A DNA stretch of 64,000 bases from Laetiporus sulphureus 93-53. Its lineage: Eukaryota > Basidiomycota > Agaricomycetes > Polyporales > Laetiporaceae. A program made the translations under genes and the position numbers. Location of the stretch: the NCBI RefSeq assembly GCF_001632365.1, contig NW_024468515.1:155070-219069 (forward strand), in the 5' to 3' direction. The notes beneath the pieces are model-generated. The model ran no database searches and was not told where the DNA came from. It saw only the letters and a program-made list of their open reading frames with translations. This document shows positions 12,904 through 26,631 of this stretch, in pieces (positions within the stretch are counted from its first letter, which is position 1; each line of letters opens with the position of its first letter).

Positions 12904-13652
12904 GCAAGACACGGCAGCAGACAGCGAAAATCTCCCTTAGAAGATGAACAGTGAGAGAAGTTGATTAAGCGCTCAATATTTGGCTTGCAACTATCGTCCG
13001 ACAGCACCGTCGTGTGCAATCTATCGTGAAACCGCGCAGTCTCGTGCCAGCTAGGCCTATCCTGAGATGGATTGAGGGGTAATAGGATGGTGTCCAGTGA
13101 TGAGAGCAGAGACGAAGGAGCAGCTGAGCTTCGAATCGCGCGTGCCGCCATGGTCACCATTCAACAACTCGCGTTGCCTCCCACTAGTGCACCCGCTCAA
13201 TACTATGCACTCTTCCCCATCACCGTATAGCCCCGTCAGATGGGCAATTGCATTGCTTCCATTCAACTTGGGCACCCTTCCCCAACATTTGTTGTTTCTC
13301 CATGCTGTCCCTCTTCCAACGGTGTCTAGGCAGCCCATCCCAGAGTGAGATGTCTTTGGTACTTGGAACAAACCAACCTGACGCTGGAATTCGTCCGTCG
13401 ACAATGCGAAGTAACTATCTCATCAGATCTATGAGCAAAGTGACCCCGTACTGTGGTGGCAGATTCGAGATCTTATGAAGTTACATTTGTATTTCTCAGC
13501 TACCCGAGGTAAAGAATCGGTGAGCCTGTGCATAATGTCGTCGTTACAACCGTTACGTATGTAAGGCGTCCATCCGGAGGGCTCCTAACAACCGATTATG
13601 TTTGGCATCACCATACTATCTCCTAATCTCCCAGCTTTGATGCATCTCATGA
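12904..13652. other. intergenic, RhoGAP promoter region
   Basis: 749 bp between the SET gene (upstream on the minus strand) and the RhoGAP start. Small overlapping frames only; no gene supported. Confidence 0.5.
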
Positions 13653-15053
13653 TCAACCCATCTCTGAAGTGCATCGGCTGCACCGACATTCGAAGAACCA
13701 ACCTTCTTGCAGCTCCTTCTGCCTGTCCTGACAGTCCATATTCTCAACGTGCCCATAGCTGATACACAGCTCCTCCCCTGCTTGCACGGCCCGCTCCGTG
13801 ACAAACCGTAACGCGCGTCCACTGCGTTCTTTCCGAACGTTTGGAGAACAATCTGGAGGGAACAAATATGGTCAGTGCTGACTTTACTTCCTGACGAGAC
13901 GCGGGCCCGGTGCCCGCCCGCGCTTTAGACACTTACGATGGTTAAAGAACGACGGTCGCGGATACACAGCGAACCCAAGGCACTCGCTCTCATCGGTCAG
14001 CGGCACCTCCCAAATGCCGAAGGAGTTGCCTGGGTCAACGCTCAGCGCCGTGCGAACGTTCTCAACTGTGACAACACTTTCCAATCCGCGCAGCCTGTCC
14101 GTGCCACCATTCCTCATTCGCGCCCCTCCGTCCTCCTGCCGTCCTCCGCCGTTGCCTTCCTTCACCATTCCCGTTTTGTCAAGCGTTTCGGTAGACCTCT
14201 GATCCGACGCAGAGCTGCGTGTGAACCGTCCCTTCAGAGCCTGGTAGACCCTGAGTTGGTTCTCCAGAAGCTCGGGATACGTCCTTAGGTGCTGAAGCTC
14301 ATTGGGCTGTAGAGACGCGAAAGTGCTCCACGTCGCACCTCCCAGCTCCAGCCCGGGCTCGCCGCCTTTTGACAGTTCCGCTTGGGTGCAATGCTGGGCT
14401 TGAAGGGTCGCCATCTTAGATTTCTCTGCCAGTCGCTCGCGGCATAGGTGGATCAGGGCAAGCAGCACATATCTAGCCATGTCGGTCTCGAAGTTGTCTA
14501 GCCGCAGGTTTCGCCATTTCCTCACTTCTTTGTGTGACTGCTCCTTTTGTCGTACTGCATCCCATTGCCGCTTAATAAAATTCTTGGTCATCGTCACTGC
14601 TTCTGGTTTCCGTTCAGCGCCGATATCCCTGGCCTTGCCTTTCTCCTTCTTTCGGCGTGCTTCTTCCAACGCCCGCAATAGTTCCATCGTCTCAAGCCCT
14701 TCCCGCGCAATCCACGCAGTCTGACATGTTTGGTCACAGAACCAGAGGCCGGCTCCTATAGCTGATTCGTGTTCGGAGCTACGGGATCCAATACCCTCAT
14801 CGTCTCGTCGCGTAAGAAAACCTCGCCGGCCGCCTTCATACCGCCAACATTCGGCGCAGACCTCGTTTCTGAATTGCTTCCATATTGTGTATGAGTATGG
14901 TGTAGAGACATCTAACAGAACGGTATCGGCCGGCATGTCGCGGATTGCATGGTACGTGCGCCCAGTTCGCTCATCGATCTCCACGCGAAGAGGAATATCG
15001 TCGTTGTTCAAGCTTCCAAACAGCGCCTTCTCTGAATGGCGAGGTTCTTCCAT
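13653..15053 (-). CDS. SET-domain methyltransferase, SMYD/Set6-like, 438 aa
   Basis: Two exons, 15053-13937 and 13852-13653, with an 84-nt phase-1 intron. The split SET domain is clear. The N-terminal half reads YHAIRDMPADTVLLDVS and is followed by an insert with CAEC and FCDQTC pairs resembling a degenerate MYND zinc finger. The C-terminal half has the AdoMet/lysine-site motif FFNHHCSPNV, formed across the intron, then GEELCISYG and a post-SET cysteine cluster ECRCSRC. SMYD/Set5/Set6-type enzymes methylate histone or non-histone lysines; the substrate here cannot be told. The start chosen is the first ATG of the conserved region. A GTAAGT donor (complement of 15212-15217) just upstream suggests a 5' untranslated intron, so a small upstream coding exon is not excluded. 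Confidence 0.85.
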
Positions 15054-15311
15054 GATATATGCTCCTGAACCTAGAAGTAGAACACAGCGGTTATGGTAGA
15101 GGCGTCCGAGATAAGATGTATCCGCGACAATACGCGCGCACAGTGCGAGCGAAAGATCGGCCTCGCCACGTGGTATTGACGCGGTCTCGTGACTTGCGCG
15201 GTTGTGGCATAACTTACGTCGGCGATTCAGCAAAGTGGATCATAGTAGCTTGTGTCTGACGAATGAACAATTAAATAGTTGGGTATCAACGTAGATAGTA
15301 ACTGCACAAAG

Positions 15312-18213
15312 TTAGATACGGAGACCGGCAATCATGCGTGCTTCCTGTTCGCCTAGCTGCCATGTGATGCCAGACTCGTTATAAAACTCGCCAATATCTT
15401 CTTCCTGAAACCCGGATGACAACGTATTAGCAGTCGTCAACATGTCATGAATGCTTCCTTACCGAGTCCAGGTTGAGCAAGATGGATATCTGCTGCAGCC
15501 GAACGAACTTCTCCCGTACGTCTCCGAACGCAGTCTGAGACGAGAGGTACGACGTGATCGAACGCAGGTCTTGATCGAAACGTACTGCACCAAGCTGTGA
15601 ACATGTCAGCCACAGGATATTCTGATAGAGTGCAGAGGGGCAGACCTCGCTGTACTTGAGCGTCACGACGAATCGCTCCCACGGCCTCACCAAGACATCC
15701 AGAGCCAGCCCAATGAACAAACGGTAGTTAGTTTCCGTGAACAGTTCCTACGCGAGAGATGCCGGCATCGTTAAGGCTGATCGCAGGAGTAATCGCGGCA
15801 GCGTACCTTGTAGCCATCCACCAGATTTTCCCATGACTTGGCGAACCTCTTCCGTACGACATCGTTGTATTCAGCGGCAGAATAACCGCCCTCGTCCAAT
15901 ACGTATGATACGTCCTTGTACACGTCCGGAATGAATGTTCTCAGCCTTGGGCGCATAAGCTGGTTAAATAGTTGCTCAACGCCAGCCTATATCCATTTAT
16001 ATGCATGCACGTCAGCATCATCCGGTTAACATATAAGACAGAGGATGAGCGCAACATACCCTCAGCGCAGAACGAAATCTGGGCACGAGATGGAGGAACG
16101 ATGAAAGGCTCCTCTTGACCGACTCTGCTTCAGTCTCCAGGTAATACTGCGTGACCAGCGCCGACGTGTTGAGCTCTTTCACCAGGCGTTCCATGTGCGA
16201 GGATGATATGTCGAGGTCATTCAGCAAGATCTACCAACAGATATCTCAACCATGCCGCATTAATAAAGCGCTGGTGGGAGCTCAACTCACGATGAAGGCC
16301 TGTCGGTTCTCCCTCTCCGCTTTTTCGCCTTTCGAACCTGCCCCCGCGGCTCCGCCGGTGCGGTACACATCATCTAGCTTCTTCTTGATAACAGCGACGT
16401 AGGCATGGTCCATCACATCCTTCAGGTTCTCGGACGTTTGCTGAACTGCTCTCACGGAGCCGCAAGACAGCATGCGCGACAGCACTACCTTTAGGATGTA
16501 GAACGCATCGTCAGGCGTCGTAGTAACGACAGGCGACTGCAAAAGATCCGCATGTGACAGCCGGTGTGCCTGAAAGCGACGGAGTAAGCAACATACATAA
16601 ATGCTCATCCGAAGTGTAATGTGACTCACCTTGTCGATAGCGGTATTTGTGTACCACGTCTCGAGGGGAATGTAGTACGTCTTGAGAAGATCTTCGATCA
16701 GTTGCTTAGTAGCACACGCCTCAACCGCTCGTAGCCCCTCCGGTAGATTTTCAGTAGAACCATTGGTTGATGGTGCGCTTTGCTTCTGCAGTCCTCGTCC
16801 ATCTTCTACCCGATCTAAAGGAGCTTTCTCATCGTGGTTCTCCTCATCGAACGCGTCCGGCTGAAATATACATCAGCTACTAGTTTATCAAAATCAACGA
16901 TCGACACACTCTCAAACGCTCGTGCGCAAACTTGCGGAACAGGCTCCACCGACCGCTCATGCCCACGGCCTCGCTTAGCACGCGATCCACATCGCGGGCG
17001 TCTGCGCCTTCCTCGCCGTCATACCCTTGCTGCAATGTTTGCCTTCTAGGAACTGCAGATGCTGGACTGGCCGCATAGCTTTTGGACGTGTCGATAAGCT
17101 ATACAATTGCGGTTAATTTCACGTTCAAGATATCATAACCTGCTGTACCAATCACTGACCTTGCGTCGCATGGACCGCTCCTCTTCCCAGCCCTCAACGA
17201 GGCCCTTCACGACGCGGTCACTTTCATGGAGAAGCCTCTCGATAACGGGTGCCATCTTGCCCGGACCATAGTACTTTTCGACAATAGGCTGATGCTGATC
17301 TATTATCATGGCTATGTTTTCGAATAGCGCCGTGAGTGAAGTAATATAGTACAACGGCGAGGAAGCTGGAAATGAGATTCATTAGAGGGGGCCGAGATGA
17401 AGGAGAGATAGATACTACTCTTCGCAGACGCTGGTGCACGAACTTTGATGAGTTCCACGACGAATGCCGCATATGCTTGTAACCCTTCTGCCTCCCATCC
17501 GATTGCCGGGAAGAGTTTGAAAAATCGACTCGTAGACGCAGCATCGCGAGATCTGGATGCTTTCTCGAACTCCTTGCGGAATACGGCCAGGAGTTGCTCA
17601 CGGGCCGCTTGGAGAGTCTGCGCTGGAGGCAGATGGCTTTCTGAAGTAGGCTGCACTTAGTCCATGAGAGGCAGGCCGCCACCTCATTTTCAGTACTCAC
17701 AACCGCAATCTCCGCGAATGGCCCCAACAGGACCTCCGTCGGCAATGCCATTGCTCGTGCGCAATGTCGGGTGGCAGATTCCCAGTCTCTATCTTCCATT
17801 GAGAAATGCAATTCCTCTAGTGAGGTCTGAGGGGAGGGAACATCTATGATCTGCGAACATGGCAGAAATATAGGGCTTGCCTTGAGCTCCATGACCTGGC
17901 TCACGCGGTCAGCAGCCTCTCGGACGCGACGCATTTCCTCATCCAAGGACCGTACGCGTCCTCCAACGTTCTCAGCTGTCTGCGCGGTCACTGACACCTT
18001 CTGCACAAATGCATACGCCTCCGTACACAGTTCGTCCAAACGAGGAGCTAGCGACTGTAGACGAGACAACGAGTCGAGCACCGGTTCTCGCGCAGATAGT
18101 ATTTGGGCCAATGACGACGCAATCTCATCTTCTTCAGACTGCAAAGCGGTCAAAGAGGAGAGAATTTCAGGCAATGTTGCCAATTTGTGAGAGTCGCGTA
18201 TTGTTGCACTCAT
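15312..18213 (-). CDS. COG3: Cog3, conserved oligomeric Golgi complex subunit 3, 758 aa
   Basis: Twelve exons: 18213-17881, 17826-17701, 17650-17416, 17365-17160, 17098-16910, 16860-16630, 16569-16291, 16230-16060, 15986-15807, 15747-15646, 15594-15463, 15404-15312. The family signature appears as SLEELHFSMEDRDWESATRH near the N-terminal helical region, then QHQPIVEKYYGPGKMAP in the middle and TYYIPLETWY before the C-terminal legs. The protein ends WQLGEQEARMIAGLRI, typical of Cog3. The COG complex tethers vesicles recycling glycosylation enzymes within the Golgi; Cog3 is an essential lobe A subunit. Intron 1 (17880-17827, 54 nt) has a GC donor (AAG/GCAAGC) and is a multiple of three; removing it gives the expected MELK-TSLEEL junction. 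It shares a 205-bp divergent promoter with the sugar transporter at 18419. Confidence 0.95.
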
Positions 18214-18418
18214 CGAGGAACATAGAGTATAAAGTGAAAGAATTGTGTACACTAGATCTCAGGATGGTAGACTTTCGTAAGCGTGGGAACTAAGTGTGTA
18301 TACGATCAATAGCTGTGCCGCGTGAGAGCCTCAGGGCCGCAGTGCTCCCCACTCGAAACCTGCTACGGATGCATGTCTATTTCCTGATACCTTCTGACGT
18401 TTTGCTTTTCTGCTGGCC
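18214..18418. promoter_or_regulatory. bidirectional promoter, COG3 / YEA4-like
   Basis: 205 bp separate the two divergent start codons (18213 minus, 18419 plus), so the two Golgi genes must share promoter sequence. No specific operator was recognised. Confidence 0.6.
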
Positions 18419-19948
18419 ATGTCCGATGCGAAACCCGTGCCACGTACAGATCAGAACGTCGCCCTAAAAACCATCGACATCGGCAAGACAGACGCGCCGC
18501 AGACGCGCTCCGATGCGCATGCAGGCCGCAAGCAACAAGGACTACTCAAGCCCGTAGCGAGCTCCTTAGTGGATTTTACTCTCATCTTGAGCCTTCTATT
18601 CGGAGGATGCTGCACGTATGTTTTTCTTGGACTGTATCTTGTGCGACGCTGAGCGTTACACAGTAATGCCTGGTCATATGAGCACATTCTAAGGATGGAT
18701 TCGCATCTTGGTACGTTCACCATTGCGATGCATGGTTACGAGCCAATCCTAAATCTCAATCACAGGCACCGCGCTCACCTTCTCGCAAATGTGTTTCATC
18801 ACCCTGCATTCTCTCCCGTCTTTCATCCACTGGGATCGTCACTCTTGCTTACCGTACGCAGAGAGGAGGCACGTCCCATTGCGCCAATGGGCTGCTCAGG
18901 TCCTAGTTTTGACGTCTAGCTCACTCCTGAACAACTGGGCATTTGCATTTCATGTTCCGCTCACTGTGCAAATTGTCTTTCGTTCAGCCGGTATGTTTGC
19001 TGTTCAAGTATGACAGCCCGCTCTCATGGTCTACAATTGCAGGGCTGGCGGTAGCAATGCTTCTAGGATTTCTCATCTTCAAAAGACGCTATCCGGCAAC
19101 TCAAATTGTGAGTCGTTTCAACCAACTTGAAGTTAATCATCCTACAATGTTATGGTCTGTCCATTAAGGCTGCAGTGGCGGTTGTCTCAATAGGTGTCCT
19201 CCTCGCTACCCTATCCCGACCGACCTCATCCAAGTCGTCCGATTACGAAGAAGCCGCTCTATCCGCTAGATATGCGCTCGGCATCATGATGATGACCGTG
19301 TCGCTCCTCCTTACTGGCATTCTTGGAATGCTGCAAGAACACACGTACAGCACATACGGCCCTTATTGGAAGGAGGGCGTGTTCTACACGGTGATTTATC
19401 AGTTCCATCTGCTTCTGCTAGCAGAACTCATGACATATCAAGCATCTATTGTCGCTACCACTCTTCTTGTTTCTGGTTCCAGATGTCAAGTACGGCTTCA
19501 AGAGCCTTTCCTCTCACACACAATCCTGGACGTCCCCTACCGCAGGACCATGGATATCTGCTATCATGTCACGCTACAGTCCATACATCGTTCTTGCAAC
19601 AAACCTCATTACACAGCTGATCTGTGTCTCAGCTGTCAACCAACTAACATCGGTATGTCCCTTCTTCTGATACCACAGAATCCACCTCTCAAGTCTCAAC
19701 CACAGCGTGTCACGTCTGTCTCGACTAATCTGGTATTGACAGCGCGCAAAGCGCTCAGCTTGTGTTTCAGCGTCTGGTGGTTCGGAAGCGGGTGGAACGC
19801 GCAGCTCAGTGTAGGCGCCGGATTGGTCTTCATCGGCTCATTGCTCTACACGTTGGTCAACTCTGGCTCCAACATACGGACAAGCACTGAATCGATAGCA
19901 GATGGTACTTCCAAACGGAGGAAGAGGGCGAAAAGGAAGACAGCATAG
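18419..19948 (+). CDS. YEA4: UAA-family nucleotide-sugar transporter, Yea4/SLC35B4-like, 402 aa
   Basis: Seven exons: 18419-18615, 18664-18710, 18766-18990, 19043-19107, 19169-19390, 19443-19652, 19706-19948. The product has about ten hydrophobic segments and the family motifs LFGGCCTNAW in TM1, LLNNWAFAF and VQIVFRSAGL, FYTHLLSLPLF and LVLTARKALSL. SLC35B4/Yea4 proteins carry UDP-N-acetylglucosamine (and UDP-xylose in animals) into the ER/Golgi; yeast Yea4 supports chitin synthesis. The C-terminal tail is lysine- and arginine-rich (TSKRRKRAKRKTA), compatible with a dilysine-type ER/Golgi retrieval signal. All seven exons join in frame through standard GT-AG introns of 48-61 nt. It is divergent from COG3, another Golgi gene. 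Substrate is inferred from the family. Confidence 0.9.
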
Positions 19949-20640
19949 AGCTTAAGGAGCCCGCATTGCAGACGCCGTCGACGGCATCGTATGCCGAGCC
20001 CCTCGCAGGCCTTGGACATATAGATACCACACACGAGAGCGTGCATACCGTGCGGATGCCTTAGCAGCATCTGCGCTTGACATCTACAAAATGGAAGCCA
20101 ATTAAGAGTAGAGAGTGCGCTATGCGATATGTGTAACATAAATGTGAGAACAGATACGAGAGACATGCGACCATCCCAAAACCGAAGGGGAACAATGGAA
20201 AGATAAGTCCCTACCAACCAATACAATGGGTAACCGGGCGGCGAACGGGACGGATAGAAGCGATAAAGGGAAGATTTAGGTTAGGTATCCAGGTCGTCGG
20301 CTACCGCTGTGACACTAGAAGTGAGCGAATAAGCTGTGAGCGAGCATGGAGTTAAGGTGGGGGAATAAGGGGTAACACAGGTGACGGTTTCGACATGAGA
20401 AGCGTGAAGGTGCATCAGTTCATGGCATGAGGTGCGTGGACAATCCGTGCGTACGGTGACTACTAGAAGGTGCAGGAATATATTCGCGTGAAGATCGTGC
20501 GCGACCGTCCAATGGCGGCAGCTTAGGTTGCGAATACGCCGCTGGCGACACCGGAGGAGAGATGGCGTTAGCAAATTGACAGCCCAGTGAAAATGAGGCA
20601 AGCCCGAAGCGAGGCGCTACCGGATGGGCATGTACACACG
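19949..20640. other. convergent intergenic region
   Basis: 692 bp between the stops of the convergent transporter and YANK kinase genes; no gene supported. It must contain both 3' untranslated regions. Confidence 0.5.
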
Positions 20641-22457
<1,817 letters not shown>

Positions 22458-22728
22458 AACGGCCGTCGCAGGTCGTAAAACAAGACAGGGAGGCGGGGCG
22501 TGGACGGACGGGGTCTAAAGGAGGGTAATTGTGGGGAAGCAAGGAAAGTGATGGGATAAGTAAGGAGGGATTGTCTGGAGTGCCTGAAGACTATTGGTCC
22601 GGTGTCGACCCACATGGCACCTGCTTTGACGCTCGACACGGTCACGTGCTTGTTCGACTCTTGAACTCGCCCTGTGCGGCCACTGCGGCGAGTGTTTGTG
22701 TCGCTACACCTAAGTCCGTCCCCTCCTT
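22458..22728. promoter_or_regulatory. bidirectional promoter, YANK kinase / CLASP-like gene
   Basis: 271 bp between divergent starts at 22457 (minus) and 22729 (plus). No named site recognised. Confidence 0.55.
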
Positions 22729-25307
22729 ATGGCTCCGAAAAAGATTCCCAGTGTTATACAGGCACGTAGTCACACGCGAACGGGTATCTCGTCTGCTAAT
22801 GTTGTCTCCACCAGTGCGACTCACTCGCTGCGTATGAGTATGAACTGGAATCTCTGCGCGACACGCTCTCATTACCCGAATCCGAAGACACTTGGGACAG
22901 GATCTCAGCCTCCATTCTTCATTTAACAGCCCTTATGAAGGGAAACGCCGCACGATTTCCTAACGAGACCACCACCGTGCTCCGATCCTTGTCAAGACCC
23001 CTCAACAGTGCGGCAAACTCTGAAAGGTCGCGCCTGTCCGGTGTGGCTCTTGAGTTCATGAACGTCGTGGTCACCACCATGGAGCGTTATTTCGACGCGC
23101 TGATACCAATCTTCTTTCCTACACTGCTCGGCCTCTGTTCACGGTCGAACAAGGTGTTCTCTTCTCGTGCACGAAGCTGCGTCCTGGCTGTCGTGCAACA
23201 TTCTCGTTCTCCATCCGTCCTACCCTTTCTGGCCGAGTCTGCCAAGGATAAGTCGGTAACACTCCGTCAAGCGGCCGTGGAAGCCGCTTTGGCCTGCCTT
23301 AGCACATTCACTCGAGCAGAATTGGAGAAGGAGCCGAGAGCTCGCGAAATCGAGGCACTGATCAGGTCAACTGCCACCGATGCCAATGCTGATGTGCGCA
23401 AAACTGGGAGGAAGGTCTTCGAAGCTTACAAGGTTGCCTTGCCAACGCGGGTAGATCGGTATGATTGCCGAATTAGGTTGTTCGCCTGTATGCTGATGAC
23501 GATTCAGTTTCACTCAACCCCTCACACCGACGATCAGGAAGTATCTTGATATCAAGCAAACAGCGGCATCGGGAACACGGGCACAGCCTCCCAGTCGCCC
23601 ACCGTCAGCTCAATCACTGAATGCCATTCAGACAAAGGCGTCGGCGCCTACTCTCCCATTCTCTTCGTCCACATCTGCTCTCCCGCCCAAGACATCGTCT
23701 TCTCACAGCACCCAACAGGCCGGGGTGCGTGCGCGGGTACTGTCCTCATCGAACCTCAACAACGATGCAGCCTCAAGTGCGCTCTCCAGACATGTTGCGC
23801 AGAGGGCTGCAGCGAATGCTGCCGCAGCTCAAGATTCTGCACCCAAGCGTCCTACAGTGGATACACTGCATCGCTCTGTTGCAAGTGCAAGGCGGGAGAT
23901 GCCACCACCAGACACAATCCCGATCCGTCCTAGTAAGTCAACGTACCTTGTGGATCTTCCATCACATTTATGCCATGTACAGAGTCTGTCATGGAGTCCA
24001 CTCGTCCACAACGTCACATCTCCGGGCCATCCAGGCCCGGAAATGTTAGTGGCCCTAGTCGACCGTTGTCACAGCATGATATTGGGACAGTGCACCTGAG
24101 GACAGGCCCCATGAGACAAACATCCACAAATGCGACTTCTTCCAATCCGCCCGCGCGTCAAGAGCTTACCGAGAGAAGGGTAGTGGGGGGCGCTAGACGC
24201 GTACTTCTCGTACCAACGCCTCCAGAGATTTCAACAAATACCACTTCAGACCCTGATCGAGAGCGGGGCCCTACCGTATCCAGCACCCCTGTGCCAAACG
24301 CCGCAACTTCTAAGTCAGAGGCTCATGTCACCCAGCCACTGGATGCTGTAGGGAGTTCCACGTCTGAGAAGCTACCGAGCAAGGTGACGGTCAGACACAA
24401 GCCCAGCGTGCCTAAAGCAAACGAGAAGGCGAAACAAGTCCCGCCGAAAACAGCTGTTTCCCACCGTCCAGATACTGCACGTAGTCAGACAAACAAAGTG
24501 AAGAGCTCCAGCCGGGGCGAGGACCCCAAGCCACGACCTCCAAGTCGATCACATCAGGCAGCTCCTAGAAAGGCTGCCTCGAAAACGAATACCCGAATTG
24601 CCATCCCTCCTGTGACTGAGGCTGCTCATGAAGAAGTGGTAGTCGCCGCAGAGATACCTCTTCCTCCGAGTCCAACTTCAGCAGAGATACTTATACCTGT
24701 TCATGAACCAACTTCGATACCACTACCTTCCAGCCCCACAGTCCTTGAAGACACTCTTCCTTCTCCTCCGGAGACCCCCAAAGCCCACGCAAAGACATTT
24801 CCTCCTCCAGAGATCTCGGATGCCCGTGAAGAGGCTCCCCCTCCGCCATCCGAGGTTCCCGAGACCCGCGAAGAGAGCCCTCCACCTCAATCCGAGAGCT
24901 TGAAGACTCATCAGGGGGAAGCGACTCCATGCTCTCCTTCACCTCAGCCGTCTACAGAGGCACAGGCGGAAGTTCCTGTTGAGCCCGCAACACCTGAGCG
25001 TACCCCCACTCAAGCCCAGCGCCTCCTCTTACCTGCCCAAACGCCCATATCCTCTCTCGTCGCCGACATCGAGCGCGGGTTCCTCTTTACGCCGTTTTCC
25101 CCCGTTCCTCCGCCGGAACCACGCGGCGTACCCGCTCTGCCTCACTGGGCCCCGCTCAGGTCGCTCAACAGTGCGATTTTGAACGCGCAGAGACCACGGA
25201 CTGATCGTTCAAGATCGGTGATGGGGGAGAGATTGAAACCTTCACAGGAGCTTCGTACAGTGGACCCGGATGATTCGTTGGGGAATATGTTCCCAGCTGT
25301 CCAATAA
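22729..25307 (+). CDS. CLASP-type TOG-domain protein, 798 aa
   Basis: Four exons: 22729-22761, 22815-23458, 23538-23932, 23983-25307. Residues about 12-230 form a CLASP_N/TOG array of HEAT-like helices: LPESEDTWDRISASI, then LSGVALEFMNVVVTTMERYFDALIP and RSNKVFSSRARSCVL. TOG domains of CLASPs bind tubulin and stabilise microtubules, and in yeasts act at kinetochores and the spindle (Stu1, Cls1/Peg1). The remaining 550 residues are Ser-, Ala-, Lys- and then Pro/Glu-rich, with imperfect repeats such as PPPPSEVPETREE. Basic Ser-rich stretches like this often bind microtubules directly. It is shorter than typical CLASPs and shows no second TOG domain. Exon 1 must be joined through a GC donor (CAG/GCACGT); no GT donor keeps the frame. 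Confidence 0.82.
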
Positions 25308-25697
25308 GCGGTCAGAGTGCTATCTAAGCAATGGAATACTCTATTGCAGTCAGTATGATTATCGACTATTTTCCCGTAAAGTATACGCTGAATCGCTTGT
25401 CTAATATCACTGCTTGTGTCTGACGCTTTCATTTGCACTTTTGTAAGACTGCTGTAAACATTTGATGAAATGGAGAGCAGCTCAATGCGCTGCACAATGA
25501 ATGAATTTGATCCCTGTAGCACTGATTGCTCCAACATCCTTGTCTTTTTGTTGTAAGTACTGCACAAGTACGATCAGAGATCAATCTATGCTACCACTGG
25601 ACAGGCGCTCACGCTGACTTCGTGAAGACTGAACCATTACTTGGCTACTAGCCAGACTTGCCACATTTCGCGCCGTACCCCAGTATAATCCTCTGCC
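25308..25697. other. intergenic, GUK1 promoter side
   Basis: 390 bp between two rightward genes. A minus-strand frame of 141 codons overlaps the end of the CLASP-like gene and has no domain. Nothing else seen. Confidence 0.5.
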
Positions 25698-26435
25698 ATG
25701 TCTCCTCTAAACAGCATCCTCCGCCCTCTCGTCATATCTGGGCCATCTGGAGTGGGCAAGAGTACCCTCCTCCAACGCCTGTTTGCCGAATTCCCAGACA
25801 AATTCGGGTACAGCGTATCCCGTAAGTTTGCTATCATCTTATCGCATTTCCTTGACGCAGACTTTCTCTGCTGCATCCATAGACACCACGCGTGCGCCGC
25901 GGCCAGGAGAGACAGACGGCAAGCAATATCACTTCGTGACACGCGACAAGTTCAAGCAGCTGCTCGACGAAAGCGCGTTCATCGAGCATGCCGAGTTTTC
26001 TGGCAACTACTACGGGACGAGCTTCATGACGGTGCGGGAGGTTTCCCAGTCTGGACGGCGGTGCATATTGGACATCGAGGCGCAGGTGCGTGCGCTCCGC
26101 CACGACCATCCCGTCTGACCGGGGGTCAAAACGCGTCCGCCGCACTGCAGGGCGTCCGCCAAGTCAAGAACACGGATCTCAACCCCGTCTATCTATTCAT
26201 TTCGCCCCCGTCCTTAACTGCACTGCGCAGCCGTCTGCGACAGCGGGGCACGGAGTCAGAGGCAGCCGTTGCAAAGCGTCTCGCTACCGCTCTCAAGGAG
26301 ATCGAGTACGCGAAAGAAGGCGCTCATGACGTTGTCATCGTAAATGACGACCTCGACCGTGCATATGGCTTGTTGAAACGCGTTGCATTGGGGGAGGAGA
26401 TCACCAGCGATCCACTACCTCCCTTGGACGACTGA
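25698..26435 (+). CDS. GUK1: guanylate kinase, 203 aa
   Basis: Three exons: 25698-25821, 25883-26085, 26151-26435. The P-loop GPSGVGKSTL is at residues 14-23, the GMP-binding signature SHTTRAPRPGE is formed across intron 1, and YYGTSF and VREVSQSGRRCILDIEAQGVRQ are as in all eukaryotic guanylate kinases. The lid region reads LRQRGTESEAAVAKRL. It phosphorylates GMP to GDP with ATP in the cytosol, an essential step in GTP supply and, in fungi, in GDP-mannose synthesis. Length matches the family. It is convergent with the DUF1640 gene (196 bp between stops). Confidence 0.97.
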   Translation: MSPLNSILRPLVISGPSGVGKSTLLQRLFAEFPDKFGYSVSRKFAIILSHFLDADFLCCIHRHHACAAARRDRRQAISLRDTRQVQAAARRKRVHRACRVFWQLLRDELHDGAGGFPVWTAVHIGHRGAGACAPPRPSRLTGGQNASAALQGVRQVKNTDLNPVYLFISPPSLTALRSRLRQRGTESEAAVAKRLATALKEIEYAKEGAHDVVIVNDDLDRAYGLLKRVALGEEITSDPLPPLDD

Positions 26436-26631
26436 AACAGCGAGATGGGCGGGACAGTAGGCATTCCAGGCGCGTTACATACGTATACCAAAAAATACAT
26501 TCAATGGATTAAGTCTGCGGGTACAGATAGTATTGTCGTCTCATTGGTCTAGAGCAGCGGAATAACTTACTAGTGCAATGTGTATAGTCTTCTCAATGGC
26601 AGATACTAGAACCAAAGACAAGAAGGAGAGA

